A stretch of 64,000 nucleotides of DNA from JBHJHP01 sp042219855. GTDB lineage: Bacteria > Bacteroidota > Bacteroidia > Bacteroidales > UBA5342. This document shows, in pieces, positions 62,795 to 64,000 of this stretch. Position 1 is the first letter of the stretch, and the number at the start of each line of letters is the position of its first letter. The notes below the pieces were generated by a model. That model did no database searches. It was given only the letters and a program-made list of their open reading frames with translations, and had not been told where the DNA came from. A program made the position numbers and the translations under genes. The stretch is from contig NZ_JBHJHP010000004.1 in assembly GCF_042219855.1 (NCBI RefSeq), positions 124,001 through 188,000 on the forward strand, in the 5' to 3' direction.

Positions 62795-64000
62795 ATGTAT
62801 ATAAGTGTTTTTGATTCGGATTTCTGGCAGGAGATATGGAGTTCTCTGAAAAAGAATAAACTACGTACGTTCTTAACGTCGTTCGGGATATTCTGGGGAA
62901 TTTTTATGCTCGTTGTCATGGCTGGAGCAGGACAGGGATTGGCGAATGGAATCACTGAAGGCTTTGGTAATTTTGCAACAAACAGTGCTTTTTTCTGGAC
63001 CCAGCCGACCGGTGAGCCGTATAAAGGTTACAAACGCGGCCGTTTATGGGATCTTACCAATGATGACATGGCCTATATAAAGGAGAATGTAAAAGAGTTA
63101 CAATATATCGCTCCCCGGTTACAGGGATGGCGACAAAGCAATGGAGACAATACACATTATAACAACAAAAGCGGATCATTTTATATCAAAGGCGATTATC
63201 CTTCTTACAGGAATATTGATCCGTTCACTGTACTAAAGGGCCGTTTTATTAATGATATCGATATCATGGAAAAACGGAAAGTCTGCATAATTGGTGAACG
63301 TGTTGAGGAAGTATTATTTGATAAGGATGAAGATCCGGTAGGAAAATATATTAAGGTCAATGGTGTCTGGTTTCAGGTTGTAGGTGTATTCACTCCGGAT
63401 ACACAAATGAATTTTGGTGGTGATAAAAAAGAGTCGGTCTTTATCCCTTTTACAACGTTACAACAGACATACAATTACGGGAATGAAGTTCACTTTTTTT
63501 CAATTACCGCTAAGCCGGGTGTGCCTGTTTCGACAGTGGAAGATAAGGTTGTTAAGATTTTAAAGGACCGGCATGATATTGCCCCTAATGATAAGGATGG
63601 AGTGGGACATGTGAATGTTGAAATGCAGTTCAAGCAGATTAGCATGCTTTTCTCGGGTATCAATATTTTAACATGGTTTGTAGGGATTATGACGCTGTTT
63701 GCAGGCGTAATAGGCGTAAGCAATATTATGTTGGTCATTGTTCGTGAAAGAACGCATGAAATAGGTATTCAGCGCGCCATTGGAGCCACACCGGCTAAAA
63801 TAATTACGCAAATTCTGTCAGAATCCATTGTACTGACAACCATTGCCGGATATGTAGGTTTGTTTTTGGCTATGATGCTTTTGGAAGGTGTTTCATATGG
63901 TTTGGAAAAAGCAGCTGAAAATCCGGATAATACAATCGTATTGCAGAACCCGCAGATTAGTTTTGGTGTTGGAATTGCTTCGCTGATAATACTGATCATA
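62795..64000 (+). CDS. MacB-type ABC permease, second copy (partial, cut by right edge)
   Basis: It starts at the ATG at 62795 (MYISVFDSDFW) and stays open to the window end, giving 402 residues. Architecture follows the first copy: helix 1 (LTSFGIFWGIFMLVVMAGAG), MacB_PCD periplasmic domain, and the FtsX motif (GVSNIMLVIVRERTHEIGIQ, RAIGATPAKI). The fourth helix is being entered at the edge. Two different permeases beside one ATPase imply a heterodimer. Confidence 0.92.
   Translation, partial: MYISVFDSDFWQEIWSSLKKNKLRTFLTSFGIFWGIFMLVVMAGAGQGLANGITEGFGNFATNSAFFWTQPTGEPYKGYKRGRLWDLTNDDMAYIKENVKELQYIAPRLQGWRQSNGDNTHYNNKSGSFYIKGDYPSYRNIDPFTVLKGRFINDIDIMEKRKVCIIGERVEEVLFDKDEDPVGKYIKVNGVWFQVVGVFTPDTQMNFGGDKKESVFIPFTTLQQTYNYGNEVHFFSITAKPGVPVSTVEDKVVKILKDRHDIAPNDKDGVGHVNVEMQFKQISMLFSGINILTWFVGIMTLFAGVIGVSNIMLVIVRERTHEIGIQRAIGATPAKIITQILSESIVLTTIAGYVGLFLAMMLLEGVSYGLEKAAENPDNTIVLQNPQISFGVGIASLIILII

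Noticed and set aside
1..64000. rRNA, tRNA, insertion sequence or prophage genes
   Set aside because: None was recognised on either strand by reading; short tRNAs cannot be fully excluded without a covariance search.

Overview
The window reads as chromosomal DNA of a Bacteroidota bacterium. The evidence is SusC/SusD pairs, type IX secretion (T9SS) C-terminal sorting domains on several secreted proteins, weak ribosome binding sites, and promoters resembling the Bacteroidota -7 element TAnnTTTG. T9SS cargo together with a large glycan-degrading repertoire fits a free-living plant- or algal-polysaccharide degrader, for example Marinilabiliales, better than a gut Bacteroides. That placement is inference; no rRNA or tRNA gene was seen.

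Layout. (1) 1-15480: a polysaccharide utilization locus on the minus strand. It holds a GH30-type hydrolase cut by the left edge, a secreted protein with three lectin-like repeats and a T9SS tail, two tandem SusD/SusC pairs, and a divergent AraC regulator. (2) 15556-18966: a TetR-EmrA-EmrB drug efflux operon with a likely TetR operator. (3) 19294-31421: a plus-strand block of small enzymes (metallo-hydrolase, SDRs, Gfo/Idh oxidoreductase, aldo/keto reductase, cupins, acetyltransferase, tautomerase), a Crp-like regulator, an outer membrane protein and an AraC regulator. (4) 31595-32845: a Bcr/CflA-type exporter. (5) 33294-48844: a second glycan cluster with two GH2 enzymes, a BNR_4 propeller protein, a GH43-like/GH51 arabinofuranosidase, a pectin esterase and a nucleoside-recognition membrane protein. 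(6) 48862-50647: an AT-rich AbiEi/AbiEii-like toxin-antitoxin pair. (7) 50776-57151: a complete histidine degradation set, hutH-hutU-hutI-ftcD. (8) 57526-59385: a GH2 beta-glucuronidase. (9) 59522-60623: a SET-domain protein and a secreted cupin. (10) 60831 to the right edge: a MacB-like ABC operon.

How they work together. The GH30, GH2 galactosidase-like, GH51, BNR_4, GH2 glucuronidase and CE8 activities fit a branched plant glycan such as arabinogalactan with pectin, imported by the SusCD pairs. The substrate is inferred.

The most notable non-coding signal is a 21-bp-period direct repeat GTAATnnnGGTAA, found twice in each of four promoter regions of block 3 (19150, 23213, 24482, 26590). 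Each lies about 38-41 bases upstream of an nAnnTTTGTA box. It most likely marks the regulon of the AraC protein encoded at 22241-23137. Other regulatory signals are a perfect 7-1-7 PerR/Fur-type palindrome at 21108-21122, a 15-base operator-like pair in the susC/araC divergent region, a 21-bp-period repeat before the ABC operon, and about 70-bp palindromic elements on either side of hutUH.
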